A DNA stretch of 53,496 nucleotides, from positions 1 through 53,496 of the forward strand of contig JAGGQZ010000028.1 in assembly GCA_018613055.1 (NCBI GenBank), given 5' to 3'. The first letter of the stretch is position 1. The number at the start of each line of letters is the position of its first letter. Source of the stretch: Chryseobacterium sp. ISL-80. GTDB taxonomy: Bacteria > Bacillota > Bacilli > Bacillales > Cytobacillaceae. Made by a program: the position numbers and the translations under genes. Positions 25,400-33,420 of this stretch are shown here, piece after piece. The notes beneath the pieces are model-generated. The model ran no database searches, was not told the DNA's origin, and saw only the letters and a list, made by a program, of their open reading frames with translations.

Positions 25400-25588
25400 T
25401 TAATATAATGACGGTGGACTATCAGCCATCGTATTGACAAGAATTAAATAGAGTAGGACATTAGCGCCAGGCAATAAAATGAAGATTAATCTTACCGCTA
25501 AAGAAGATATACCAAAATACTCAGCTATGCCTCCACAGACGCCTCTTATAGACTTATCAGTGGAAGTCTTTTTTAATTTCTTTTTCAA
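25400..25588 (-). CDS. PspC-domain membrane protein
   Basis: This 62-residue protein is a single PspC domain: KSIRGVCGGIAEYFGIS, then VRLIFILLPGANVLLYLIL as the membrane helix. PspC proteins respond to envelope stress and may interact with PspA or other membrane partners. The TTG at 25588 lies seven bases after GGGTGG; a TTG eight codons upstream has no ribosome-binding site. The 54-residue gene immediately upstream points the same way and may form one transcription unit with it. Confidence 0.8.
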   Translation of the reverse strand: MKKKLKKTSTDKSIRGVCGGIAEYFGISSLAVRLIFILLPGANVLLYLILVNTMADSPPSLY

Positions 25589-25636
25589 TTCAATCCCACC
25601 CTCGGTTTTCAATGATTTGAAAAATTAGATGTCTTT

Positions 25637-25801
25637 TTAGTCAGCTTTCTTTTGATTATCCCTGATTTCTAAAAGTGTAGAGTGAATATTATTAAGGGTT
25701 ACCAAAATAATGCCTAACATCCCGAAGGTTACGATTTCCTTCGTGATAAAGGAAATCACGCCAAGAATAAATAAATACAAGGTAAATTGCCAATTCTTCA
25801 T
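25637..25801 (-). CDS. Small membrane protein next to PspC (54 residues)
   Basis: The frame encodes MKNWQFTLYLFILGVISFIT, a second hydrophobic stretch (VTFGMLGIILVTLNNI) and a charged tail (LEIRDNQKKAD). GGTGG lies nine bases before the ATG, and the stop is 48 bases from the PspC start on the same strand. The layout of two helices and a charged tail is typical of small Bacillus envelope proteins. I do not know the family. A joint role with PspC in envelope stress is an inference from position. Confidence 0.7.
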   Translation of the reverse strand: MKNWQFTLYLFILGVISFITKEIVTFGMLGIILVTLNNIHSTLLEIRDNQKKAD

Positions 25802-25886
25802 TTGAGCTGCCACCAATCCAAAATATTAAAATTACTTTTCAAGAAGCTTTCCTTAACCTATGCATACATGGGCTAAATTCCTTTCA

Positions 25887-26351
25887 TTAGACTTCAATCT
25901 TACTTTTATTCCTTCTTACAAAGTGATTAAAAAACAACATTACAAAAATGACAAACCTAATAGCAAAATATAAATTAAATAAATTTGGAATCACGGTTGT
26001 CATACTGTTGGACTCTTGAGATATAACAAAAAGAGATAAGCTGCAGAATGCCAGTAAATGTCCCATTGCCGTTAGGATAACCGCTCTGCGGCAATGAGGG
26101 TAATTCGATTCCTGTAACTTTTTTATCTTATTGGACAGGTAGACTGTAAAAGCAATGAAAGCCAGAGCAAGAATCATTACAAAAATGTACAACGGAATCC
26201 TAGAAGGAGTCAGATGAATGTTGAAAATTTGCTCAGCTATTCCCTTATCATCTAGCCAAAACGCCAGGTTTGCCACAAATAGAACAATGCACAATCCTAA
26301 AAATTTCAATTCACTCAATACTAGTCCAAAGAACATACTTTTAGTTGACAT
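25887..26351 (-). CDS. Four-helix membrane protein, unknown function
   Basis: The 154-residue protein has four hydrophobic segments (LCIVLFVANLAFWL, YIFVMILALAFIAFTVYL, GHLLAFCSLSLFVI, FAIRFVIFVMLFFNHFV) and a basic C-terminus. The ATG at 26351 has AGTGAGTGG upstream and is preferred to one six codons earlier. No motif identifies a function. Confidence 0.65.
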   Translation of the reverse strand: MSTKSMFFGLVLSELKFLGLCIVLFVANLAFWLDDKGIAEQIFNIHLTPSRIPLYIFVMILALAFIAFTVYLSNKIKKLQESNYPHCRRAVILTAMGHLLAFCSLSLFVISQESNSMTTVIPNLFNLYFAIRFVIFVMLFFNHFVRRNKSKIEV

Positions 26352-26491
26352 ATTGCCACTCACTTTCATTTTTATCAGTAGGTTATCAAAATGTTTTGAA
26401 CACTTTCGTTACTATTTATATTAACAAATTGTACCAAATTAGGTGGTTTTATTGTTAAAAGAATACATATGTATATTCGGGAGTGAGCGTT

Positions 26492-26962
26492 TTGTTGGAT
26501 TTATTTTTATATAATTGGCAAGTAAGAGATGATTGGTTTAATTGGTGTAAATCCATATCACCAGAAGAGTTAAAAGCGGAACGAGTTGGCGGGATGGGAA
26601 GCATTCTGAAAAACCTAATCCATGTGATCGATTGTGAACTTTTATGGCTTAATTACATGCTTGAAAAGCCTAATCACTATCCTGAAAAGGATTCAATCAC
26701 CAGCTTAGATGATGCTATTAGATTTTCAGATTTCACTAAAAAAGTAACTGAAGATTTTATTAGTCACTTACCAAATGATTTCGATGGTAAACTAATTCAT
26801 ATAAAAAATAATAGAGGTAAAGTTCATACATTCAGTTGCGGCAAGATCCTCCGTCATATAATCACCCATGAGATCCATCATATCGGCCAACTATCAATTT
26901 GGTCGCGGGAGATGGATATGAAACCTGTTTTGTCCGATTTAATCATTCGAAATTACACATGA
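26492..26962 (+). CDS. DinB-fold protein, copy 3 (YjoA-like)
   Basis: The 156-residue protein has a DinB-fold pattern: LKNLIHVIDCELLWLNYML with a metal-binding His, and the C-terminal ILRHIITHEIHHIGQLSIW with three more histidines. The start is placed at TTG 26492, eight bases after GGGAG; an in-frame GTG at 26483 overlaps the Shine-Dalgarno. It is the third DinB-fold gene here and differs strongly from the others, so it is not a recent duplicate. Confidence 0.85.
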   Translation: MLDLFLYNWQVRDDWFNWCKSISPEELKAERVGGMGSILKNLIHVIDCELLWLNYMLEKPNHYPEKDSITSLDDAIRFSDFTKKVTEDFISHLPNDFDGKLIHIKNNRGKVHTFSCGKILRHIITHEIHHIGQLSIWSREMDMKPVLSDLIIRNYT

Positions 26963-27002
26963 CAACAATGTCCTTTATATTAAATATGGTACAAAAAACA
27001 AG

Positions 27003-27046
27003 AATAGCGTGTGAAACAGAGCTCAGTTTTGGCGCGCTATTTTTCT
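27003..27046 (+). terminator. Possible terminator after DinB copy 3
   Basis: AATAGCG and CGCTATT form a 7-bp stem with a long internal loop, followed by TTTTC. Confidence 0.4.
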
Positions 27047-27134
27047 GAATATTTTATTAAGGCATTTGATATATTACCCCTGTTATTCACATAATTAAAG
27101 ATTGTGAATTTACTAAAGCTCCCTAAAGTATTTC

Positions 27135-27500
27135 TCACCCTTCAAGCAACTGCATATAATACAATTTCTCTCCATTATCCTTTTCTACAAAAATAACCCC
27201 TGAATTCCCATCATTTGTATCATACAGTATGGTTCCTTCAGGTAATTTTGTAGCTGAAAGATTAGTGAAAAACCAACTAGAGGTCGTGACTTTTTTAATT
27301 TCACCAACTTTTTTCCCTTTTTGATGCTGATCTTTATTTTTCTCAAACCATTCCAGGTTCGTGACATTGCTATAAATAAATCCATCATATTTCAGAATAT
27401 CCGCATTGTCATTCTGCTTGAGAACATCTCTGGCAGTCACTTTACCGCCATCTGCACTGCAGCCAGTAAGTAAAACAATAGCAATCAAAAGCAAAATCAA
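27135..27500 (-). CDS. Small lipoprotein, unknown function, uncertain start
   Basis: The 121-residue product is a secreted lipoprotein with a hydrophobic stretch and the lipobox LLTGC at its start, followed by a small beta-rich domain (SSWFFTNLSATKLPEGTILY). The first possible initiator is TTG at 27500 but has no Shine-Dalgarno nearby. The strong site GGCGGTGAG lies 19 bases upstream, where only GTC or ATA codons are in frame. The true start may be a rare codon giving a longer n-region (IKVSLILLLI), or a base may be missing. Confidence 0.6.
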   Translation of the reverse strand: MILLLIAIVLLTGCSADGGKVTARDVLKQNDNADILKYDGFIYSNVTNLEWFEKNKDQHQKGKKVGEIKKVTTSSWFFTNLSATKLPEGTILYDTNDGNSGVIFVEKDNGEKLYYMQLLEG

Positions 27501-27668
27501 TGATACTTTTATGACATCTCACCGCCTTTCTAAAACCGACTTTGCTCCGTATATCCTTCTAGGCATTAATTCTCACATGGAAACAACCGATTCCCGGAAC
27601 CATTCGGCATACTAAACCCTTCCCCGGGGTATACTCAAACAGATGCTCATATATGGGAGGTTTTACTA

Positions 27669-28517
27669 GTGAAAGAAAGTTCTTCAACGGAACGTTATAT
27701 GCCTATGACTTCATCAATGAGCGGGATGATTCAGAATGGTGAAAATGGTGTTTACAGCCTTACTGTCCAGATCGTAAATGTTTGTTTTGTGCGCATTTCA
27801 GAAGCACCGGGGGACTGGGTCCTGATTGATGCCGGAATGCCTAAATCCGCTGATAAAATCATCGATGCCGCAGAGGAGCTTTTTGGTGAAGGAGCTAGAC
27901 CAAAAGCAATCATCTTAACGCACGGACATTTCGACCATGTTGGTGCCATCATCGACTTGGTTGAGCACTGGCAGGTTCCTGTTTATGCTCATCAGCTGGA
28001 GCTTCCTTATTTGACAGGCCAGCAAGATTATCCAAAGCCGGATGCCAGTGTGGAAGGCGGCCTGGTCGCCAAGATGTCCCCCGCCTTCCCGCATGAAGGG
28101 ATTGACCTTGGAACAAATGTACAAGTCCTTAACGAGGATGGCAGTATACCACATATGGAAGGCTGGAAGTGGCTTCATACCCCGGGACATACACCTGGGC
28201 ATGTCTCATTGTTCAGGGAAGCTGACCGTGTTCTCATTGCAGGGGACGCGTTTGTCACGGTGAAACAAGAATCCCTGTATAGTGTGCTGACTCAAGAACA
28301 GGAAATAAGCGGCCCTCCGCGGTACCTGACAACCGACTGGGAAGCCGCCCGGTCCTCTGTCCAAAAACTTGAGGCGCTGCAGCCTACTTATGCCATTACC
28401 GGACACGGAATCCCAATGGCAGCAGAGACACTAAGAGAAAACCTAAGAAAGCTCGTTGATGAATTTGATGATATCGCCATCCCTGACTACGGAAAATATG
28501 TAGACGGCGAAAAATAA
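27669..28517 (+). CDS. Metallo-beta-lactamase fold hydrolase
   Basis: This 282-residue protein has the metal motif HGHFDHVG near residue 85, HTPGHTPGHVSLF (third His), the bridging Asp in LIAGDAFV and a final ITGHGIP. That is the full two-metal MBL site. The early DWVLIDAGMPKSA strand matches glyoxalase II or lactonase-like members. The start is GTG after GGGAGG. The substrate is not evident; thioester or lactone hydrolysis in the cytoplasm are the usual activities. Confidence 0.85.
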   Translation: MKESSSTERYMPMTSSMSGMIQNGENGVYSLTVQIVNVCFVRISEAPGDWVLIDAGMPKSADKIIDAAEELFGEGARPKAIILTHGHFDHVGAIIDLVEHWQVPVYAHQLELPYLTGQQDYPKPDASVEGGLVAKMSPAFPHEGIDLGTNVQVLNEDGSIPHMEGWKWLHTPGHTPGHVSLFREADRVLIAGDAFVTVKQESLYSVLTQEQEISGPPRYLTTDWEAARSSVQKLEALQPTYAITGHGIPMAAETLRENLRKLVDEFDDIAIPDYGKYVDGEK

Positions 28518-28521
28518 CCGA

Positions 28522-28556
28522 CAGAGAGGCTTGCCGTTTAGGCAGGCTTTTCAACT
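28522..28556 (+). terminator. Terminator after MBL-fold gene
   Basis: GCTTGCC and GGCAGGC form a stem with a 5-base loop followed by TTTTC. Confidence 0.7.
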
Positions 28557-28557
28557 T

Positions 28558-29043
28558 TTAATTCGAATCAAGGACCCTAATCTCTTCATCTACCTTTACA
28601 CTGATTAATTGCTTTTCAAGTTTGATTTTATGTAACCCTTTTTCGTCAATATATGTATCAATGACATCAAAACCATTCTTAAGATTTAAAATCAACATCG
28701 CCCGCCATTTATTCATCGTTTTGGTTTGGACTACTCTGTACCCTCTTTCCATTAGATATTGATGCTGCCTTTTCATTAATGCAGATGCAATACCATATCC
28801 TCTATAGGCTGGATTCACCCCGCCTAACCAACTATAAAATTTATCGTTTTTCAATTCATATCCAATCTTATATCCAACCAATTTTGTGCCAGCCATCGCG
28901 GTAATTATTAGCAGTTGTGGTTTATTTGCCATTTTCGCAGCTAAATCTTCCGATGTATTGAATACTCTACTGTGTAGTAAATTCAATTCGTTTAAGACAT
29001 CCTCACTCGGCAGCGAATTATAGATCAAATATTTTATAGTCAA
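28558..29043 (-). CDS. GNAT acetyltransferase
   Basis: The 161-residue protein has a GNAT core: TKLVGYKIGYEL, WLGGVNPAYRGYGIASALMKRQ (acetyl-CoA loop, Q/R-x-x-G-x-G/A) and NGFDVIDTYIDEKGLHKI. The start is TTG at 29043, seven bases after GGAGG. The acceptor substrate is unknown. It converges with the MBL gene and shares the terminator region. Confidence 0.8.
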   Translation of the reverse strand: MTIKYLIYNSLPSEDVLNELNLLHSRVFNTSEDLAAKMANKPQLLIITAMAGTKLVGYKIGYELKNDKFYSWLGGVNPAYRGYGIASALMKRQHQYLMERGYRVVQTKTMNKWRAMLILNLKNGFDVIDTYIDEKGLHKIKLEKQLISVKVDEEIRVLDSN

Positions 29044-29181
29044 GATCATTCCTCCACATATCAAGAAAAGAGGTGCTCCATCCTTATCTTAATATAGGAG
29101 CCATAAAGGATGGTGAAATCTCTCATTTAGGTTTAACGTACCGATGTCACTCACTTTCAATGAAATTTTAAAATCTATTAC

Positions 29182-29697
29182 TTACTGTTCCTGTAATTCC
29201 CTAAGTAATTGGAAAATTTGTCCCCTATGGTGGGATTCATGTTCAATTAAATGGTAAACAACCCATTCAGGGGTTACATCATATTGTTCAAGTACACGTG
29301 GTTTTCGCCAATCGTTTAAGTCTATTGAACGGAAGTAGGAAAGGAACACTTCACGGACTTTTTTTAGACGATTAAGATGTTGCTCTAAGCTTTCTCCCTC
29401 AATGTGTGTCAGGTTACTGGCAGTGCGGCTTTCCAATGGGAACAACGAGCTAATTTCGGGATCCCAGTCTGTTCCGAGGACCTCGACATATAACCAGTCT
29501 GCCTCTACCAATGCAATGTGGTACAAGAGTGAGCCAATTGAATGCCTTCCGAGCATTTTTTTGTCTAATAAGTTCTGGTCTATTCCTGTTAATTTAGTAG
29601 TAATTGTTTGGCGTACATCCTCTAAACACCATAACCACCTGCCGATTTCTGGTTCATAGCCTGTTAATGAAGATATTTTCAATGATTCTCTATTCAA
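29182..29697 (-). CDS. DinB-fold protein, copy 4
   Basis: This 171-residue protein has SIGSLLYHIALVEADWLYVE and the C-terminal VYHLIEHESHHRGQI, the His triad of the DinB/DUF664 family. It starts with TTG nine bases after GGGAGG. It is the fourth DinB-fold gene in under 30 kb. As with the others, a bacillithiol-dependent transferase or hydrolase role is possible but not shown. Confidence 0.85.
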   Translation of the reverse strand: MNRESLKISSLTGYEPEIGRWLWCLEDVRQTITTKLTGIDQNLLDKKMLGRHSIGSLLYHIALVEADWLYVEVLGTDWDPEISSLFPLESRTASNLTHIEGESLEQHLNRLKKVREVFLSYFRSIDLNDWRKPRVLEQYDVTPEWVVYHLIEHESHHRGQIFQLLRELQEQ

Positions 29698-29787
29698 TTA
29701 TTCATCCTCCCTTTTAAAGTGTTAATAATCTATTCAAATGATGCTGTGCTTGTATTTTAGTAACCCTAGTTCAATAAGGAATTCCAC

Positions 29788-29821
29788 AAAAAGAGCGTTA
29801 ATCCTCCATGGACTAACGCTT
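29788..29821 (-). terminator. Terminator of TolB-like gene
   Basis: AGCGTTA and TAACGCT pair and the minus strand continues CTTTTTGTGG, about 20 bases after the stop codon. Confidence 0.75.
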
Positions 29822-29839
29822 GTTTGGTATTTTCTTTTA

Positions 29840-31042
29840 TCAAGGCTCTAAAATAGCCGGGGCTGACTCGATATTTTCAATCCATTTATAGTCATGGCCG
29901 TTCAACCCCTTTTTCACCCATAAATCATTCTTATTACCATTTTTACGCAGCCATGTAATATAGTCCCCGGCAACTTGTGGCTGATGGTCGAGTTCGTTCG
30001 TCTTTGGATGGGAAATTTGTTGTTGTCCATCTGTTTTTATATCAATGGCATACAGAGTCGTAAACATGGTTGGAACCGGACCTTCATTCCAAACTTTGTT
30101 CTCTTTCGCACGGGCAACAATCACTGTATCCGGAGAATACCACGCCAGGTCCAGGTCAACAAATCCTTCAGGTGTGTATTGTTTTTGCTGAACTGCTGCC
30201 GGCATATCGGCGATGGTCGCTTTCTTGTTTTCCACAAAAAATCTTCCTTCTCCAGAAATATAGGCAAGCTGATTCGCTGATGGTGCCCACTTCAACCAGT
30301 CTTTGAACCCCAGCATCTTTCCTACCTCCTGAAATTGTTCGCCTTCATTGGTTAGAACACATAATGAATTGCTATCCATTGACCATGAGGCTGTTGGGAT
30401 GACAATGAAGGCAAGCCACTTTCCATCGTAGCTCCACTTAAAAAAATCGGCATCAATCCCAAACAATGCGGTTTCATCCGTCTTAATGGTATAAAAGGGT
30501 TTCATCTTATTTTTATCCAGATTTGCGGTCACTGGTATTCTATACATCGGGATCGGTCCCCACCCTGTCGGCCGCAAACTGGATTGGGAGGAAACGATGA
30601 ATTCCTTTCCATTCGGGAACCATTCAAAACCGCTGACACCAAGGGCCACATTCTCAAATCCCTTGGGCCTGCCATTCTGCATCTTGGTAACATTCAATAT
30701 ACCCTGTGAATTATAGGCTAGCTGATTCCTGGTCGGTGACCATTTAAAATCAGAAGTTTCAATGAGATATGGCTGGTAGCTGTCTTTTTTCTTCGTATCA
30801 TAAATAAACAGTTCTGATTTATTCCCCTGCTCATCACCGTCTATATAAGCGATAAATCTCCCGTCGTAAGACCACTTGGGCGATTGCACATATTTCCCCT
30901 TCGTCACCTGTACCTCTTGCACCCCCGTTTTGATCCATAACTGATGGTCACGGACAAAAGCGGCAGTGAATGGAACCTCTGCACTTACTTTTATAGATAA
31001 AAGAAAACTAACACAAATAAAAAATGGAATCCTCAGTTTCAA
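29840..31042 (-). CDS. Secreted TolB-like beta-propeller protein
   Basis: The 400-residue protein has a signal peptide (FFICVSFLLSIKVSA) and then repeated WD40-like blades with the typical P-x-W-S-x-D-G-R-x-I/L-A signature: PKWSYDGRFIAYID, FKWSPTRNQLAYNS, FKWSYDGKWLAFIV and LKWAPSANQLAYIS. This is the TolB/DPP-IV N-terminal propeller pattern. It has no peptidase domain, so it probably binds a protein or glycan outside the cell. The TTG at 31042 is used because GGAGGG sits six bases upstream; the ATG two codons earlier is too close to it. Confidence 0.8.
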   Translation of the reverse strand: MKLRIPFFICVSFLLSIKVSAEVPFTAAFVRDHQLWIKTGVQEVQVTKGKYVQSPKWSYDGRFIAYIDGDEQGNKSELFIYDTKKKDSYQPYLIETSDFKWSPTRNQLAYNSQGILNVTKMQNGRPKGFENVALGVSGFEWFPNGKEFIVSSQSSLRPTGWGPIPMYRIPVTANLDKNKMKPFYTIKTDETALFGIDADFFKWSYDGKWLAFIVIPTASWSMDSNSLCVLTNEGEQFQEVGKMLGFKDWLKWAPSANQLAYISGEGRFFVENKKATIADMPAAVQQKQYTPEGFVDLDLAWYSPDTVIVARAKENKVWNEGPVPTMFTTLYAIDIKTDGQQQISHPKTNELDHQPQVAGDYITWLRKNGNKNDLWVKKGLNGHDYKWIENIESAPAILEP

Positions 31043-31111
31043 GAACATCCCTCCTCTTTATAGAGTGTCCTGTTCTGAAATGAGGATTCTAATTGGTAAA
31101 AAATCAGGTTG

Positions 31112-31960
31112 TTACACTTTCAGGACTATTTTATTGCCTGAAGGATCGATTGTCACATAAGAATCATGTTCTTTTGTAACTGATGCACCCAGCTTATCAA
31201 GCTGTGCGACTATTTTACCCATCTTTTCTTCGTCTGACAGAATCAGTGTATATGAGGCTAACCCCACACTTTTTTCTGGCGGTGTGGGTGCACCAACTCC
31301 ATTCCAGGTATTCAAAGCAATATGGTGATGGTATTTTCCATCTGAAATAAAGGTGGCCTGATGTCCATAGCGGCATACTACCTCAAATCCCAGGCCATTG
31401 AGATAGAAATCCTCCGCCTTTTTCAAATCGGCGACATGCAAATGAATATGTCCCATTACTGTTCCAGCAGGAAGGCCATTCCACGATTCCTGCTCTATTC
31501 CTGAAAGCAAGTCCTCGAAGTCCAAAGGGTCGACGGTCATTTTCACTTCTCCGTTTTTCCATTCCCATTCAGAAGGCTGGCGGTCTCTATAGACTTCAAT
31601 CCCGTTACCATCTGGATCGGAAAGATAGAGTGCTTCACTTACAAGGTGGTCTGAAGAACCAAAGCGCACTCCAGCTTTCATGAAATGCTGAACAATCTTC
31701 GCTAAATCAGAACGTTCCAGCAAAAGAATGGCAAAGTGATATAAGCCAGTAGTCCTTCCCTGCTTTGGAATGACGTTTTCCGGCTGCTCAATCGTTAATA
31801 ACACCGTTTTTCCATCCGCAGTAAAGCTCGCGGAAGAATCCGTCTGTTCCATTAGCTGAAAACCGATGACTTTTTCATAGAAAGCGATTGAACGCTGTAA
31901 ATCCTGCACCTTTAAGTTTACTTGGCCCACGAATGTTATAGGTTTTTGATGAAAATTCAT
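31112..31960 (-). CDS. VOC-family ring-cleavage dioxygenase, CatE-like
   Basis: This 282-residue protein has two vicinal-oxygen-chelate modules. The metal-binding pattern includes GQVNLKVQDL, YHFAILLL, GIEVYRD in the first module and GHIHLHVADL, YHHHIALNTW and a late DPSGNKIVL in the second. It resembles B. subtilis CatE, a catechol-2,3-dioxygenase that removes catechols. The divergent neighbour is a YodB/CatR-type repressor, the known controller of catDE. The ATG at 31960 is seven bases after GGGGGT. Confidence 0.85.
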   Translation of the reverse strand: MNFHQKPITFVGQVNLKVQDLQRSIAFYEKVIGFQLMEQTDSSASFTADGKTVLLTIEQPENVIPKQGRTTGLYHFAILLLERSDLAKIVQHFMKAGVRFGSSDHLVSEALYLSDPDGNGIEVYRDRQPSEWEWKNGEVKMTVDPLDFEDLLSGIEQESWNGLPAGTVMGHIHLHVADLKKAEDFYLNGLGFEVVCRYGHQATFISDGKYHHHIALNTWNGVGAPTPPEKSVGLASYTLILSDEEKMGKIVAQLDKLGASVTKEHDSYVTIDPSGNKIVLKV

Positions 31961-31984
31961 GTTTAGAACCCCCACTCAAGTTAG

Positions 31985-32033
31985 TTACTTTATGTAAGTT
32001 AGTATATAAGTAAAAATTACTTTAAGCAAGTAA
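31985..32033. promoter_or_regulatory. Candidate YodB/CatR-type operators
   Basis: The gap between catE-like and repressor genes holds TTACTTTATGTAA at 31985-31997 and the 6-bp inverted repeat TTACTTTAAGCAAGTAA at 32017-32033, with a further AAGTAA just before it. YodB and CatR operators are TTAC/GTAA-type dyads, so these fit. Confidence 0.6.
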
Positions 32034-32090
32034 CTTTTTTATTTCATTGATTAAAAAAATGTATATAATAGGATTAAGGAGTTGGTTTCG

Positions 32091-32393
32091 TTGGATAAGA
32101 CAATATGCCCTAGATTTGAAAAAGCCATGGGGATCTTAGGCCAAAGATGGACTGGGTTGATAATGTATCAGCTCTTATCTGGCCCTCAGCGGTTTTGCAC
32201 AATAGAATCAGCAGTAGGAGTAAGTGGCAGAGTCCTGTCAGAAAGACTGAAAGATCTAGAAAGCGAAGGAATCGTCAAACGAGATGTTTATCCAGAAACA
32301 CCCGTACGAATCGAATATTCCTTAACCGAAAAAGGCCAGGCATTAGAACCACTGATGAAAGAAATCGAAACATGGTCGCAATCATGGCTGTAG
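32091..32393 (+). CDS. YodB/CatR-type redox-sensing HxlR-family repressor
   Basis: This 100-residue winged-helix protein begins MDKTICPRFEKAMGILGQRW. Cys6 is the conserved redox cysteine of YodB and CatR (Cys6/Cys7), and LLSGPQRF, LSERLKDLESEGIVKRDVYPE and RIEYSLTEKG complete the family. Oxidation by quinones or diamide releases such repressors from DNA. Only one cysteine is present, so regulation would need an intersubunit or mixed disulphide, or alkylation. The TTG start at 32091 is nine bases after AAGGAG and puts the cysteine at position 6. Confidence 0.85.
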   Translation: MDKTICPRFEKAMGILGQRWTGLIMYQLLSGPQRFCTIESAVGVSGRVLSERLKDLESEGIVKRDVYPETPVRIEYSLTEKGQALEPLMKEIETWSQSWL

Positions 32394-32512
32394 AAGCAGA
32401 GGGATAATACCTTCTGCTTTTTTCTTTTTAATAGTGAGAACTTAATTCATACACTTTTTGAAAGGGAATTGCAGGTTAGGGTAATTAGTCTCCGGTTAAT
32501 ATTGTTATATCG

Positions 32513-32705
32513 ACGGTTAGGCCCGATTTATCGACGGTTACAGCATTTTTCCAACGGTTACAGCCATTTTATCAACGGTTGCAGATGATTTATTAACGGT
32601 TGGAACATATTTATTTACGGTTACAGCCAATTTATTTACGGTTAGACCCATTTTATTTACGGTTACAGTCATTTTATTTACGGTGGGAGCCATTATAACG
32701 GCTGC
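32513..32705. repeat. 21-bp tandem repeat array D
   Basis: ACGGTTACAGCCATTTTATTT-like units start at 32513, 32534, 32554, 32575, 32596, 32617, 32638, 32659 and 32680, nearly all 21 bp apart, with a shorter final step to 32698. There is no inverted repeat. The array lies between the convergent ends of the redox-repressor gene and a secreted protein gene. The 21-bp period is two helical turns. Confidence 0.9.
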
Positions 32706-32733
32706 ACCCAATTTACTTACAATTGCATCTCGT

Positions 32734-33270
32734 CTAATTCAAACTACCAATCGAATTTGCGATCTCAACCAAGACTTCTGCAGTCACTTGATCCGAAGCT
32801 CTCTTATCAACGCTTAAAATATACTGCCAGCCATCTCTTTCAAAAACAAGAAGGTTGAAGTTTGTAACATTGGTATAAATCGCTTTACCTCCATTCTTCA
32901 GTTTAAAAGTGTCATTTACCCTCATTGGAATCTTGTGACTAATTGGGCGAATGTCTATTTGATAATGATGACCAGGTGAATCCTCATTTAAAAATTTAAT
33001 TTCCAAAAAGTCGTTAACATCCCCTTCAAGGTCATTGAATCTTCCAAAGTAATGAGTGAACTTTAAAGGTGGAACTCTCACAGGTAGTTTCAAATCTCTT
33101 TTATAATGCTGCTCAAACTCCGATACGGCCTCCTCGACTGTCGTATATCCAATCTCCTTATACATTTCTTCCAATGATTTTGGCTGACTGTTAGCTGCTA
33201 TCACTGAACCACTATTTACTCCGCACATCATAATACTAAAAACTAGCAGTTGGCAAAGCTTCCTATGCAA
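32734..33270 (-). CDS. Secreted protein with DUF4367-like domain
   Basis: This 178-residue protein has a signal peptide (LLVFSIMMCGVNSGSVIAA) and a beta-rich domain ending NLLVFERDGWQYILSVDKRA and LVEIANSIGSL. That ending resembles the DUF4367 segment of Bacillus envelope proteins. The Cys in the signal sequence is not in a clear lipobox. It starts with TTG after AAGGG. The function is unknown; it may bind to the outer face of the membrane. Confidence 0.65.
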   Translation of the reverse strand: MHRKLCQLLVFSIMMCGVNSGSVIAANSQPKSLEEMYKEIGYTTVEEAVSEFEQHYKRDLKLPVRVPPLKFTHYFGRFNDLEGDVNDFLEIKFLNEDSPGHHYQIDIRPISHKIPMRVNDTFKLKNGGKAIYTNVTNFNLLVFERDGWQYILSVDKRASDQVTAEVLVEIANSIGSLN

Positions 33271-33420
33271 TTAAATCATCCCTTTTCAAATTTTTAGTTA
33301 TTTTGCCCGTTAATATAGTGGCCATCCTTTTCAAAACTTTAAAGCCAGCTATATTTCATACATTCATCACATTTACATCTTATTATTATGGAAAATTGAA
33401 TTCAGGATTGGAGTCTAATA

